Part shown: in pieces, positions 10,986 through 23,548 of the stretch
How positions within the stretch are numbered: position 1 is the first letter of the stretch
Layout of the letters: each line of letters begins with the position of its first letter
Assembly: GCA_025331435.1 (NCBI GenBank)
Contig: JAIWNI010000006.1
Coordinates: 372,001-436,000, forward strand
From: Choanephora cucurbitarum
Taxonomy: Eukaryota > Mucoromycota > Mucoromycetes > Mucorales > Choanephoraceae
Reading direction: 5' to 3'
Length of the DNA: 64,000 bases
Made by a program: the position numbers and the translations under genes
Notes under the pieces: model-generated
Told to the model about the DNA's origin: nothing
What the model saw: the letters and a program-made list of their open reading frames with translations, nothing else
Databases searched by the model: none

Positions 10986-12436
10986 ATGACCGCTGGACAA
11001 TTGATTGTTAATCCTGGTATGACTTGCTTATGACAAAACAAAACACATTTATTAACTCATCTGAATAGAAACTATACGCGGACTTCCTTCCAAGTTGAAT
11101 GGTACGTAACCTGTTAACGCATAATACAGGAAAAAAGGATAGAAATTAACATACGATAAAAGGCGCACAGCTGTTTGTCGGTTGTTTCGTTCAAGAATCA
11201 GAAAAACACCGTACCCATTCAAGAAGTGGACCTGAAATTCGCTGGGAAAACACCTTAACATGGTAATTATAAAATTCACATGAGCTCAAAAGCATATCAC
11301 TTATCTGAAATGGGCTTAGCAATATGCCAAGAAATCAAGGCGATTTGAACATTGAATTGGTCAATGAAAGCCCTAACAATGGTGGTATTGTCGCAACAGG
11401 AAAAACCCCTTTGGCAGATGTTTGTAGCCGAGGCCATGAATCTAAATGGGTTCCTCTTTATTCAAGCTCAGGCGAATCATTTGGAGAACTTAAATTGAAC
11501 CTCTCATTTAAGGTAATGACATAAACACACATGGCCAGAAAGAGAAATAGAGCGCTTTATCTTATATATTATTACACAGGGCAACGATTCCGTGGGTTCT
11601 GTAACTTCTTCTTTCAGTGGTATGGATTTGAACAAAAGCCAACACGGTGGAATGGAAAACAGCCGTCAAGGCTCATTTGCTTCTTTGGGACCTGCCAATC
11701 CTATTCCTCAAAATTATGGTGTGGGAAACCCTCCTCCATTCACACCTCCTGCTGCAGTTTCATATCCTGGACAGAGCAATTCTCATATGCCAGGTAGTGA
11801 CGTTTCTACTGGAGACTTAGTTGATAGAAATGGTGTTGTGAGCCCAGAGAAAATGACTCCTAGCGAATTTGAAGAGGCTAAGGCTAAGGGCAAGCTTCCT
11901 TCTTGGGCAGTAAGTTCAATTATATATTAAGGAAAGAGTTTAGAAACTCATTTGCATTTCTTTTTTAGAAATATGGTGGTGCTTTAGCTGGTGTTGCTGC
12001 ATTGGGTCTCACAGCCTGGGGTGCTCATGAGCTCAAAGAGCATTTCGATAAGAAAGAAGAGGAAGAGAAAAAGCATAACCAGAGTGAAAGCAAACCTTTT
12101 GTTATACCTTCTGGATATTTGCAACCTGAAAAGCAGCACAATCAACCAACTCCACAACACCAAAACCAACAACATCAAACCCAACAACACCAAACCCAAC
12201 ACTATCCTACTCCTCCTCAACAGCATGTAAACCAAGAAAGTTTCTCTAAGAACAAAGACAAACGAGACGAAAAAGATGAAAAGAAAAAAATGAAGAAACA
12301 TGAGAAGGAGGAAAAGAAAAAAACAAAGCACAAAAAGAAGCATAACTCTTCAGGCTCAGATTCAGACTCTTCAGACTCTTCCGATTCTTCTGACGATGAA
12401 AAGCACCACAAGAAGAAGGATAGCGACTGGAAATAA
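10986..12436 (+). CDS. C2-domain protein with hydrophobic segment and Lys/Ser-rich tail
   Basis: Six exons: 10986-11016, 11069-11101, 11163-11262, 11320-11512, 11580-11909, 11969-12436; 384 aa. Residues about 1-120 form a C2-like beta domain (MTAGQLIVNPETIRGLPSKL, FVGCFVQ, WENTL, GDLNIELVNE, WVPLY, GELKLNLSF). A Pro/Gly/Asn-rich linker follows. Then comes a short hydrophobic Gly/Ala segment (KYGGALAGVAALGLTAWGAH, about residues 230-250) that could insert in a membrane, a Gln/His-rich stretch (QHQNQQHQTQQHQTQ), and a very basic Lys/Glu tail with an SDSDSSDSSDSSDD acidic Ser block. C2 domains bind phospholipids, often with calcium; here that is inference only. The N-terminal exons are tiny, so exons 2-3 are the least certain part of the model. 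Confidence 0.75.
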
Positions 12437-14960
12437 CTTGGTTTTCGTTATAAGCACTATGCATAGTGTCACTGATAATTCTCTGTTAGTTATTAAAAAA
12501 ATAAATATAACAAATGATAAGCAGATAGCCTCAATTAAAAAAAGAAAAGGATGATTATCTTTAACATCTTAATTTGAAAGTGAATTAATGTATCAAAGGT
12601 TTTTGTTACAAGTACTTCAATTAAAAAACAGTTCTTCCTGAATTCTTGTTTTGACTCATGGTTAGCCGTACCTATATGCATGTCTAATCTGTAGCAGTCT
12701 GTTTAATTGTTCATGAAGTGGATTTGTCGAGCCCTTTTCTAAGAGCTTGCAAAAACCGATCTTGATCAATCCTAATATTTGCTTGTATTAACTGTTAGTT
12801 AAATAAAGATTGAGATATTTTTGTATTGAAACAGATGTCTATTTACTTGGTCAATATCCTATCGTTTAGAACCTTTTTAGGTCGATAGCTGTCTCTTAGA
12901 ATCACGAATAGTGCATTGATGTTTTATCTGGGATTAATCATTGCTTTAAGAAACTATAACAGAGCAGTCTTGATATTTCTCACTGTCATTACACACGTAT
13001 AAAAGAAAGGCCCTTTTATACTTATTATCGCGATCAGAGGTATTATCAAAAGAAAAAAATTGCCTGCTATCATTCAATCACTTTCTTTTTGGGGGTTTCT
13101 GCGCTTTTTTTTCGCTTACTATCTTTAGTTGCAAGAAGGCATTTGGATACATTCTTTTTTACACTCTTTAATTATGAGTTCACATACATGTAGTTTTCTT
13201 CATAGTTTATGCTTAGTTCGTTGAAATTCGATTAATGTTAAATGAATTGACTGTGAATGCGATTCTAAAGTTGTGAAACCATTGTTTTGTAAATGCATCG
13301 AATTTCAAGAAAAGACTTTATTAGTCCAACAGGCAAAGCATCAGTTATTTGTTTGGACAGTAATAGAAAAAAAGAATCTTTTCCCAAGGCTGTTGCCCGA
13401 CTGTAGCTACCATTTAATTATGATATCCTCCTCATCCCATTCAGGTACTGTATTTCTATAAATAATACAATCCGTGAATTGACCGACAATTTGGCTTAAT
13501 AGGTAGTCAAAAAGGAAGGTGAATTATTTATTCAGAAACTCTATTTGGAAGCCATGTATGCTTTATACTTCAAGAACACTCAACTGATGTAATATTTTCC
13601 TAGTGCATAAGCAAAATGATATTGTATTCTAGCGTTGTTGGATCATGTTTTTAATTCAAAATGGATCGATAAATGTTAGCTTTTTGAAAAATATCAGTTT
13701 GTTGAGTAAGTGTAACAACCAAACTCCTATTTAATTTGGGAAGTCCATAGAGACTATTCTTAGGTCACGTTTACAAAGAAGCTAGTTGAGTGGTATTACG
13801 GATGAAAAGAGGCCTTAGTAGGTAAGCTCTAAAAACCTTAAATGGAAAGAGCACAAAAGCCTAATGTTATGTTGTTAATAACTTGAAGAGAATCATGATA
13901 TAACACCGTACATTGAATGTCAAAACAAAAATAGCAACACATTTGTGCTAAGCTGTAGGGACATTTGACTTCGATAGTCACAAAAACAATAGCCAGTAAA
14001 CAAGAGATACATCGTTAGCATTGAGTTGAAGGAAGTATGCATAGCCATTCAATCGCCTATAGGAATTATTAGCTGCGCCCTTTCAATATCTTGATTTGAG
14101 CACCTGATAGATCGGTTTCCGGTTGCATAACTCCTAAAAGGGCGACCAATTCGTTGTGAATTCTTCTACTCAAAGGTTGTTATGTCAAGAACTATTTGCT
14201 ACAATCCAGATCTATGCCTTGATACTAGCGGTGTAAAAGTATGCTTACTTCTATCAGTCGAAAGAAGTTACCGGTGTGGGATAAGTTACCTCATTGACTA
14301 TCTACCACAATGGAACAAGCGCCTAAACAATAAAAACCATGAAATTGAAATAGTGATTTATATATCAATATTATCGCTTTTGAGTCTGCTTCAAGATGAG
14401 TAGTACATACTATTTAGTTAGATTGACCAACTTGCCAAAAGTGACACAAGCCACAGGAGGGAGAGGGTCTGCTGAAAACTACTGAATGGTAGTATACAAA
14501 GTTATCTGTGTTCAACAAGTTAGCTTCTTTTTTTCGAAAAACCTGTGCTAAGAATAAGAAAGATAAGGTCCCTTCATCATACTAATATGACTTGTTTGTT
14601 ACACTCTTGATATTCTGGTCAATGGAGAAAAGTTGGTATTACTTGGGGCTGGACAGTCATGCTTAAACGCAAGACTTCCCTTATTAGGCCAAACCTTTCT
14701 TTTGTACTTTAACAAATGAAGCAATCTTTTTCTAATTCAGACTCCATTCTTATTGCATGGCGAATGAGATCAAACAAAAAAAAACTTCTTTGTGTGTACT
14801 ACTTTCCTAGGTGTTTAATACGATTTTTCTTTATTTTTCTTTTCTTTCTCTTTTTCTCTTTCCAACCTTATCCTTTCCTTTCTTTTTTTTTTCTTTCGCT
14901 CTCTTTTCTATTTTCTTTTTTGATAACTGTATCTCCTTATATCATTTCTTTCTCTTCTAA
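12437..14960. other. intergenic, 2.5 kb, no gene recognised
   Basis: AT-rich with only short frames and no domain that I recognise. The final part (about 14815-14960) is a marked polypyrimidine tract, almost entirely T and C, running up to the ATG of the SSD1-like gene. It is probably the core promoter or 5' leader of that gene. Confidence 0.5.
14815..14960 (+). promoter_or_regulatory. polypyrimidine promoter/leader tract of the SSD1-like gene
   Basis: About 145 bp of nearly uninterrupted T/C on the plus strand directly before the ATG at 14961. CT-rich blocks just upstream of start codons are common in fungal promoters. Similar but shorter tracts precede 5707 and 29872. The role is inferred from position and composition. 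Confidence 0.45.
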
Positions 14961-17900
14961 ATGAATCATGAGACGTTAGAACAACAAACGGCACCCGAAA
15001 GCACCAGAGGCTTATTCGATGGCCCCGAGGTAAGAATTGCTCTTTTGGAAGAGATATCCAGAGATAAACAAGAGAAGAGAGAATTTAAGGACTATTACAG
15101 ATGGTTACTCCAACCAGGAGTTTTTCGGATAAGCGCCGTACCTTTCATGGTCTGAGTTCTCATCAATTTGATAATAATGGAAGAAACAGACAGCCAGTTT
15201 CTTTGATGCCTACTCCACGTCATCATCGATCCCGGTCTACTGTCAATTCTGAGATTGTGGTGTCCCCCTCCAAGTCAACCAACTCTCTCAGTAGCAGTGG
15301 TCATTATAACAATAATGGTAACAAAAATCGTAGAAGTTTTGTTGGTTTGCACACTTTAAAGGAGGAAATGACGGTGGACTCTTTGCAGGACATGATCAAC
15401 ACTCTGAAGACTTTGCCTCCAATTATCAGTCCTGTACCTCCTGTAGACGACAACAGTTTTGTTTCAAGAGAGGCTGCTTTAGCAGAGGCAGAAGCTAAAT
15501 TGATGGGCACTTTCAACAGACGTGATGATACCAATGCAAAGAAGCGTGTTTCACATCAACAACTACCCGTTCTCAATGAGAATGGCGAATCTTTCTTGTC
15601 TGACCATGTGAATAAGAGAACATCAATGAACAGCAAATCATTAAGCCTCTCTTTGGGTGGCTCTGAGAACAGAAAGTCTGCACATCGCTCTTCCCGCAAC
15701 TTTGATGAATGGAGAAACAGTAAGTTGGATATAAACAATGAAGCAAAAAGGTTCTGGAGAAGACACTTAAATATATTACGTTTTTAGGTACCTCATCCAA
15801 CAGTGGCTCTACAAGCAATCGATCCTCTTTCAACCTTGTTCCTTTCACGCCTACTCGTGTCAACTTTTCCCGTGATGATGCTAACCCTCATCAACGCAGA
15901 CCCTTATTTATTGCACACTTGCCTTTCTCTGCTTTGACTCCTTTATTCCGAGCCAGGCAGCTTGTACGTGGTATCTTGCGTGTTAACAAGCGTAACCGTA
16001 GTGATGCCTATGTCACTTGTGATGAGTTGGATGGTTGTGATATTTACATTTGTGGCTCTCGCGACCGTAATCGTGCTTTAGAAGGTGATGTTGTTGCTGT
16101 TCGTCTTGTCAACGTTGAAAAAGTCATTCGGGAAAAGCAAGAAAAAGAAGACGCCAAGTTAGCCAGAAACAATGGCCAACGTAAGGTCCGTTTGCCTGAC
16201 GAAGAAGACGAGAATGAAATCATTTTTGGTGGCGACGATGAAATTGATGTTGTCAAGCCCAAATATGCTGGTGTTGTCGTTGCCATCTTAGAACGTGCTC
16301 AAAACCAAGTCTTTTCGGGTACCTTGACTTTGATGAGACCCAACAACAAGCGTGCTGCCCTTCAACAACAAGAAGAGGAAGAAACAGGTACCAGGAAGGA
16401 AACTCCTCGTATTGTCTGGTTTAAGGCAACAGACAAACGTGTGCCTTTGATCGCTATTCCCATCGAACAGGTGCCTCATGACTTTGTTGAAAAGAACGAA
16501 GAATACAAGAATCGTCTTTTTGTTGGCTCTATCAAGCGTTGGCCCATCACTTCATTGCATCCTTTTGGTACCTTGGAAAAAGAACTAGGTGCTATCACTG
16601 ATTTAGAAGTTCAAATCAAAGCCATCTTAGCTGATTCCAATGTAACACATACACCCTTTACTGAGGCTGTCATGGAATGTGTTCCACCAAGTCCTTTCCA
16701 ATTCACACCACCTGAAGATGGCAGCCGCCGAGATTTGACTTTGGATCCTGAACATCGTATGATTACAATTGATCCAACAGGAAGCACTATCTTAGAAGAT
16801 GGTCTCTCTATTGTGCGCTTAGGTGATGATACCTATGAAGTTGGTGTACATGTTGCTGATGTTGCTTACTTTATCAAACCACACTCACCTTTGGACAAGG
16901 AGGCAAGAGCAAGAGCTGTCAGCGTATGTCTTGATCAAAAGACAGTGCCTATTATTCCCAGTGAGTTATCTGACGTTGCCAACTTTACTGTTAACCAATC
17001 AAAGTATGTACTCGGAAAAAAAAGGAGAAAAAAAAAGTTTTTTTGGAACAGAGGGAGAAAAACGATAAATACAAAAAAGCTGATATTAACATGCAAACTA
17101 TAGGCCTGCCTTTTCTGTTATCTGGAAGCTCAGTTCAGATGGTATGCTTCTTGATACTTGGTTCGGAAAGACAGTTGTTAAGTAAAGTATTATACAAGCC
17201 TCGTCTCATTGTATCCAATCAAACCAGACTAACCTTAATATTCTTTTTTTAGATCAAGTGCCCAGTTGACTTATGATGATGCACAAGAAATTGTTCAGGG
17301 TAACGACGATAGCAGATACAGTCAGGAAATCAACAACGATGTTCGCATGCTTTACAACCTTGCTTGCACTCTTTATTCGACACGTTATACAAAGGATGCC
17401 ATGGCTCTAGTCAAGCAGACATTAGTCTTTGACGATCCTAATCAACCAACACAAGTCACAATTGCAGAAGCAAGACCTGATATTTTGAAGATTGTCAAGG
17501 AGTTCGCTTTCTTAGCAAACAAATGTGTTGCTCAAAAAATATCTAGTCAATACCCAGAGCAAGCTTTGTTGCGTCGACAAGCACCCCCTGATAGCAGAAA
17601 GATCGTATGTTATTATGAGTAGAAGTTTTATGCATGTTTACTGATGAAACCTTGTTGTATTTTCTCTCTTTTTAGCATGAGCTCAAAGATTATGCCTCTC
17701 GTTTCTTAGGTGTTGAGTTAAATATCACTGATGCTATCAGTATTCAGAAGTCTATCCAAGAAATCAAAGATGAAGAATTGCGTCAACTTGTGTCCATCTT
17801 GGTTCTCAAGACAATGCAACCACCCAAATACTTTTGTGCTGGTACCTTTGATATTTCAAAATACTTCCACTTCTCTTCTGGTGTACCTCTCTTTACTCAT

Positions 17901-18789
17901 TTCACATCTCCTCTTCGAAGATATGCTGACATTATTGTTCACCGTCAATTGGAGGCCACATTGAATGGAGGTAAGATAGCATAAACAAATATACGTATTT
18001 ACCATATATGGCAATGTGCTTAATGAATTGTACTATTTAGAAAAACACTTTTTCTTGGATCGTGACACTGTTCAAAAATTGGCTCAGCATTGTAATGTGA
18101 AAAAAGAAGCCAGTCTATCTGCTCGCGAACAAGGAAAGCTATTGTCACTTGCTCTCTATCTTGTACATACTCAAGATGGTTCCCAACCACATCAAGCGGT
18201 AACAACCAACACGCCCTTAACCACTACTGTATATAGTGAAGCCCGAGTGATTGCAGTCACAGAAGAATACTTTGATGTCTCGTTACCTGAATTTGGCATG
18301 GAGAGACGTATTCATTTAGCTAATCTGCCTATGTATAAGCCGCAATTCGATCCCTTTGAACGAGCATTGACCATGTTCTGGAAGAAGGGTGTTGTTCCAT
18401 CAACCGGTGAACAACAGCCATGGAGTCTTTCTGATGACGAATACGAAGAAGAAGAATTGTTGTCCTCCTTCCCTGAGTCATCGCAATCCACTCCTTTGGT
18501 GAAGACAACAACCAACAGCCTCGAAAACGATAAACAATTTGAGGCTATTGCTCTCGCTGCCTCTAGAGCCGGCATTGTCCCTAGCTCTACTACTTCAACA
18601 CCTGGAAAGAAATCAGCCAGTAAGAGAGCATCTATTATCAGTTCTCGGTTATCAACAAGTACAGGTTACAGTTCAGAACAATCTTCTCAAACAATTAAGG
18701 CTTTGGACAGAATCAGAGTCATGCTCACCATCGAAATGGTCAGAACACCTCCTTTAATCAGAGTATTTGCTGCTAATCCTTACGCATAA
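14961..18789 (+). CDS. SSD1: SSD1/Sts5-like RNB-fold RNA-binding protein, catalytic motif degenerate
   Basis: Seven exons: 14961-15029, 15101-15719, 15788-17003, 17104-17181, 17253-17604, 17676-17970, 18041-18789; 1125 aa. The N-terminal about 235 residues are Ser/Asn/Arg-rich and probably disordered. Cold-shock-type domains follow (GILRVNKRNRSDAYVTCDEL ... EGDVVAVRLV), then an RNB domain from about residue 520 (YEVGVHVADVAYFIKP, FSVIWKL, DTWFGKTVVKS, FTSPLRRYADIIVHRQLEA) and a C-terminal S1-like part. In active RNase II/Dis3 proteins the motif is IDPxxARDLDDALS; here it reads IDPTGSTILEDGLS near residue 556, so the Asp cluster is largely missing. Yeast Ssd1 is a known non-nucleolytic member that binds 5'UTRs of cell-wall mRNAs. 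I infer the same role: translational control of wall genes downstream of NDR/Orb6 kinase. Unlike Dis3L2 it has the long disordered N-terminus. Confidence 0.88.
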
Positions 18790-19019
18790 GGAAGTATCAT
18801 ATATACATACAAATATACATATACGTACATATACGTACATAAATCCTGAAACAAAAAAAAAGCTAGTATTTTGTTTATATCTCCTCACCCGAAAACTACA
18901 CACAAATATATATATTGTATTTTTTTTTTTTGTGTAGAATTATTTGTTTTATTAAATAAATAATTGATTATAAGTCACACGTCAAAAAGAGAGGTATGCT
19001 TTGAATGGGTGAAATATGA

Positions 19020-22000
19020 TCATTTTAATTTGTTTATCTTGGAAATAACAAGAGCGAGTGAAGAAGGGATGTCTTGACGAATGAAAGCCCAATGAGCGCA
19101 CCAAATAGCTCTTACTGTTGCAGCGCATAGACTTAAAAACTGAGTAGCGGGAACAAATGGTGGAACGGTAAAAGACCAAAGAGCAGAGACAATATGATGG
19201 GGCTGGAAAGCCATGTACGGGAATTGAGTTTGTAGTACAAGAGACCAAATAGCCCATTTTACCGGACATTCGACCAGCAAATGTTTTCGGTTCTCGATAG
19301 AAGCATCGCAAAAGGAGCAGGAAGGAGAAACCTCAGCCAAAAATAAGGAGATAGACTCATGGCAATGGATTTTGTTATTGAGGATTCGATACCACATAGA
19401 CCGACATTCAGGAGCTAAGGGTAAGGACCAAAATAGATGCCAGGTACTGGAGGGGATGTCAGATGGTACAATTTGATGGGAATCCTCTCGCAGAGCCTCA
19501 CGAAAGGAACGATTGGAGAGGTCATCCCAAAAGGTTGACCTATATGTTAGCGCCGCTATTGGACGAACATCTACATCAAGAGTCAACTCGGCAGGATTAA
19601 GAATCGCAGTAAGAAGGCGGGGATGTAGAGACAGGCTAGGAGAAAGTAGATCTTTCCTTAGCTGTTTACAGAGACGAGGGTACAGTGGCTGGTCCGATGG
19701 ATGAAGGGGACGAAAGCAGCCACGGGATGCATCTATGGTGAAAAAATGCTTCAGTAGTAGTGGAGCAGGTCTGAATGCAAGAATCCAATGACCTTCAGGG
19801 ATTTCAACAAAGCAGTCTGCGAGTGGAATCTCCAACAATGTAGTGAGGTTGCAATCATCAGGTGTTGTACGAGACACGCTTGCCAAGTATTTTTGCAAAA
19901 AGAAAAACAAGGCATGAACGAAGTGACCATGATCCAAACCGCAAGATTTACGGAGTCGAGGAAAGAAAAAGGACAAGACAGGATAAGAGATGTGTAGAAA
20001 GAAGCGCTGAATGTGATCAATTAAATAGCAATGAACGACGGAATCAAACGATGGCCGAAAGAGTTCTTTAATCCAACGTACATAAAGACTTGCTTGCTGA
20101 GCCAAAGGGTCCAGAAGACCTACACCCCCATCGTCTAAACGCTGGCATAGAAGATCATATCGAAAGATCGGTTTAACACCATGGTTTACAAATCGACTGA
20201 TAATGCTTCTAATCCTCTTAAAGAATGACTGCGGGAATGAGGTCACTCGAAGAACGTGCCACAATGCGGACAGAAAGACAGAATTGACAACCGTTGCGCG
20301 GCCACGTATCGATAGATTCCTGTATCTGAATTGGTCACACTTAGCCTGTAGTGAATTTAAGAGCTGAAGCTCTACCAGTTTTCGCTGTGGCAAGGAGCTA
20401 ATGAGAGGAAAACCAAGGTAGCGCAATGCTATAGTGGAGGTTCTGTCATGCCAGCTGTGAATATTAGAGGAGCGTAAAAGAGACTGCCAATAAGATGATG
20501 GACGACCACTCAGAGATACCGCTTCAGTCTTATGCATATTGACTTTGGCATTGGACAGTTGACCATACCGAGCAAGATGTTGCTGGAGCAAATGGAAATC
20601 GTTATTGTCAGAAAGAAAGACACAAACATCATCTGCGTAAGCTAGAATTTTCAAAGGCTCGAGAGAGGACGACGAGGAGGAAGAGGAAGTCTGATCAAAG
20701 ACAAAGCCTCGAAAGGATGGATCCTGAAGAACGTGTCGGAGGAAGGGCTCAAGAGCAAAGTTGAAAAGAAGAGGAGATAGTGGATCGCCCTGTCGAAGGA
20801 CCCGAAGCTGAGTGACCTCGTTGGAGAAATAACCATTGACGTTCACACGGACTCTGTTACCAAAGAAAAGGTTCATGAGACAGTCAACTAAAGGCCCTGG
20901 AAAGTTGAAACGAAGAAGGGTTCGACGAAGGTACAAAGGATGTACGCGATCGTATGCCTTTTCTTAGTCTAAAAGTAGGGCAATATCATCACGCTGAGTA
21001 CGACGGGCATGTTCCATAACCATAGTAACTAACAGACCGTTAGTTGCAATAAACCGGCCAGGCATAAAGCCAGTTTGTAAAGGAGTAATCAGAGCAGGGG
21101 CTACGTCTTTCATTCTAGCATTCAAAATACGAGTAAAGATCTTTCCATCACAATTGATGAGAGATATCGGCCGCCAGTTCTGAAGCAAAGTCAGGTCTCC
21201 TTTCTTAGGTAGAAGGCGTACTCGAATGTCTCGCCAAGAGTCAGGAAACAAGCCACGCAATAGAGCATCGTTGTAGACTTGAACAACCAAATGCTGAAGG
21301 GAAGGAAAGCGATACAAGTGGTAAAGAAAGGCATATCCAAAGCCATCTGAACCAGGGCTGCTTTGTTTGGTAATAACCTTCGCAGTAACAGCAATAATAT
21401 CGTCAATAGTTATAGGAGCCAGCAAAGATTCATGGTCCTCATCTCTGACACTAGGCAGCGATGCGATGTCACTAAGATAATCATCAAGGCCATTTGCATC
21501 AACCGGATCGTCTGTGTATAGCTGTTGGTAGAACTGATGGGCAGAGTGTAGCATCGTCTCCTTATCTGCACAAGGTTCATCTGTCGTATCATTGCGAAAT
21601 GCTGAAATTCGTTCAGTTGCCTGTCTCTGTTGCACCATGAATTTTAGATATCGAACAGATGTTTCACCCTTTTCACGCCAACGCTGCCCAGCTTTTAAGG
21701 CCAAGCTCTCCGTTACCTCCTGCTGTAGAAGAGTAATCTCCTGCTCCAAAGGACGCAATACAATGAGTCGATCCTCCGCCGAAGGACGTGTCCTAAGAAA
21801 CTGATTTCGTCGCGATTGAAGATCACGCAAACGAGCTCGTCTACAATTTGCTCGATTGACACCAAAGTTCTTGGTAACTCGCTTAAGTGTTCTCTTAAGA
21901 AAGTCCCATTTGTCTTGGGGAGTATCACATTTAATTGTAGCATCATCCAGGATAGAAGGGATGACATCTATCAATCGACATTGGTAGTCCGGAATCCGAG

Positions 22001-22772
22001 GGAGCTTGGGATTGGCCCGCCACAATCCAGGCCCTGTAGGTGCTGTGGCCATAGCCAGCTGAACTGATAACAGCGAATGATCTGACCAACGAGGGTTAAT
22101 GAGCTGCAAGCTGGCATCAATTAATACATTTTGAAGAGTACGGCTGACAAAAATATAATCAATAGTAGAGGTGATGGTATCATTCCTCCGAAAAGTGGGG
22201 AGATTGTAGAGGTCGAAAGTCTGCAAAGCATTAAAGCAATGCATATCCAAAAATGATGCCCATTCAAGAGAAGTAGCAGTGCCTATATTAGGCCTGAGGT
22301 AAGAATAGTTGAAATCTCCCATGACCAGTAGACGATCAAAATCCAATGCCAGATGAGAGGATTGAAGAGTCTCTGATAATGTAGAGAAAAAGGTACGGCG
22401 TTCGATTGCTGAGTTAGCAGGTGCATAAATCACTAGGACATAAAAAGGCAAGAAAAGGTGATGATGGGATGAAATCTTCGAAAGGATCACCCGATCCAAG
22501 TTGGGGAGCAAGTCTTCGGACAAGTGTAGCATGGAAGAGAAAGAGACTAGTCCACACTCATGAGTCCAAAGAGCCTGATGAGCTTGAAATTGAGTAGTAA
22601 TAAAATGTTGGTTCATAGAGGAGACATGGGTTTCTTGGAAAGCCATGAGGTCAAAATTAAGGGAACGGAGATAACGAATGAATTGGGCTTGCGTTTGAGT
22701 GTTTCGAGACTTCACTAGGCTGTTGCAATTCAGCGAAGCGAAGTTGAGTAATAGAGATGATCTATCACTCAT
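19020..22772 (-). pseudogene. LINE ORF2: AP endonuclease plus reverse transcriptase, one in-frame stop
   Basis: A single frame from ATG 22772 to the stop at 19020, interrupted only by TAA at 20964-20966. The N-terminus is an APE-like endonuclease (NFASLNCNSL, FQETHVSS, VMGDFNYSYL, SDHSLLSVQL). The RT core has NWRPISLINCDGKIFTRILN, TGFMPGRFIATNGLL, GDPLSPLLFNFALEP and the catalytic YADD in ILAYADDVCVF. The C-terminal part has the zf-RVT pattern (MWYRILNNKIHCH, CSFCDASIENRKHLLVECP). The stop falls between LLLD and EKAYDRVH, inside RT motif A, where related elements usually have a residue such as Gln. Without the stop it would be about 1250 aa. ORF2 starts inside the end of ORF1. Confidence 0.88.
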
Positions 22773-23534
22773 TATTGACTACTGGATGGGGGGGGGAGTC
22801 TCTACTATGAGAATCTGTCATAGGTAGAGAAGAAGGGGGTAACTGGGAATCTAGGTTAGATGAAGCACATTTATCTAGGTTTGTGGCATCATCTAGGTTC
22901 ATTGCAACATCTGTGTCCCAGTTCAAAGAGTTACTCAACTCTTGTGTGGACACAAATTCAGGTGTAGGTGTAGGAGAAGGCGAGGAATCTTTGATAGTAA
23001 CAGGACGGTCAGGAAGAGGGGCAGAAAGGGCAGAAGATTGAACTGAAACTGAGGGCTTGAGAGAGATATCAGATTGGGAAACTAACTTTGACTCAACAGG
23101 AGCTGTATGCTTAGATGGGCGTCCATTTCGAAGACGCTTAGTACCAGGCAGTGAACTATCTTCTTTCAGAACAAAATTGAAAACATTAGATACAGGAGCC
23201 TTAGCTTTGGGTTTTTTCTGAGGTGCTTCTTTAGGACAACTGGCTGCCATATGTCCAACGCCCCCACAAGTCCAACATGAAAACTTTGCCTTTCTCTTGT
23301 CACAGTCAGCCACTGTATGACCTTCAGCATGGCAATATTTGCAGTAACGAGGCATTTGCTTCCATACTGCATAGAAGCTTAAATCCCCAGACTCCGCCCA
23401 AGGGATAACGTGAGTCAAAGGTGAAAAAATTGATTCTGTAGAATTCTTAACGTTAAGGACAGCAAAACCACTACACATGTAAGTCTTAGTTTCAGGTTCT
23501 AAGGGAGTACCAACATCCAAGATATCTCCAAAAG

Positions 23535-23548
23535 GAGACAAACTCTTT
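23535..23548. repeat. target-site duplication, copy A
   Basis: GAGACAAACTCTTT directly next to the poly(A)/T end of the nested LINE; identical to copy B at 24662-24675. The last T residues merge with the T-run, so the true duplication may be 12-14 bp. Confidence 0.85.

Noticed and set aside
12217..12411. Minus-strand frames opposite the C2-gene tail
   Set aside because: They are shadows of the Lys/Glu/Ser-rich repeat-like coding sequence on the plus strand.
18890..18920. Target-site duplication for the outer LINE near ACACAAATATATATATTG
   Set aside because: I found no matching direct repeat at the 5' side near 25.25 kb; TTGTATATATTTG at 25.66 kb is not in the right orientation.
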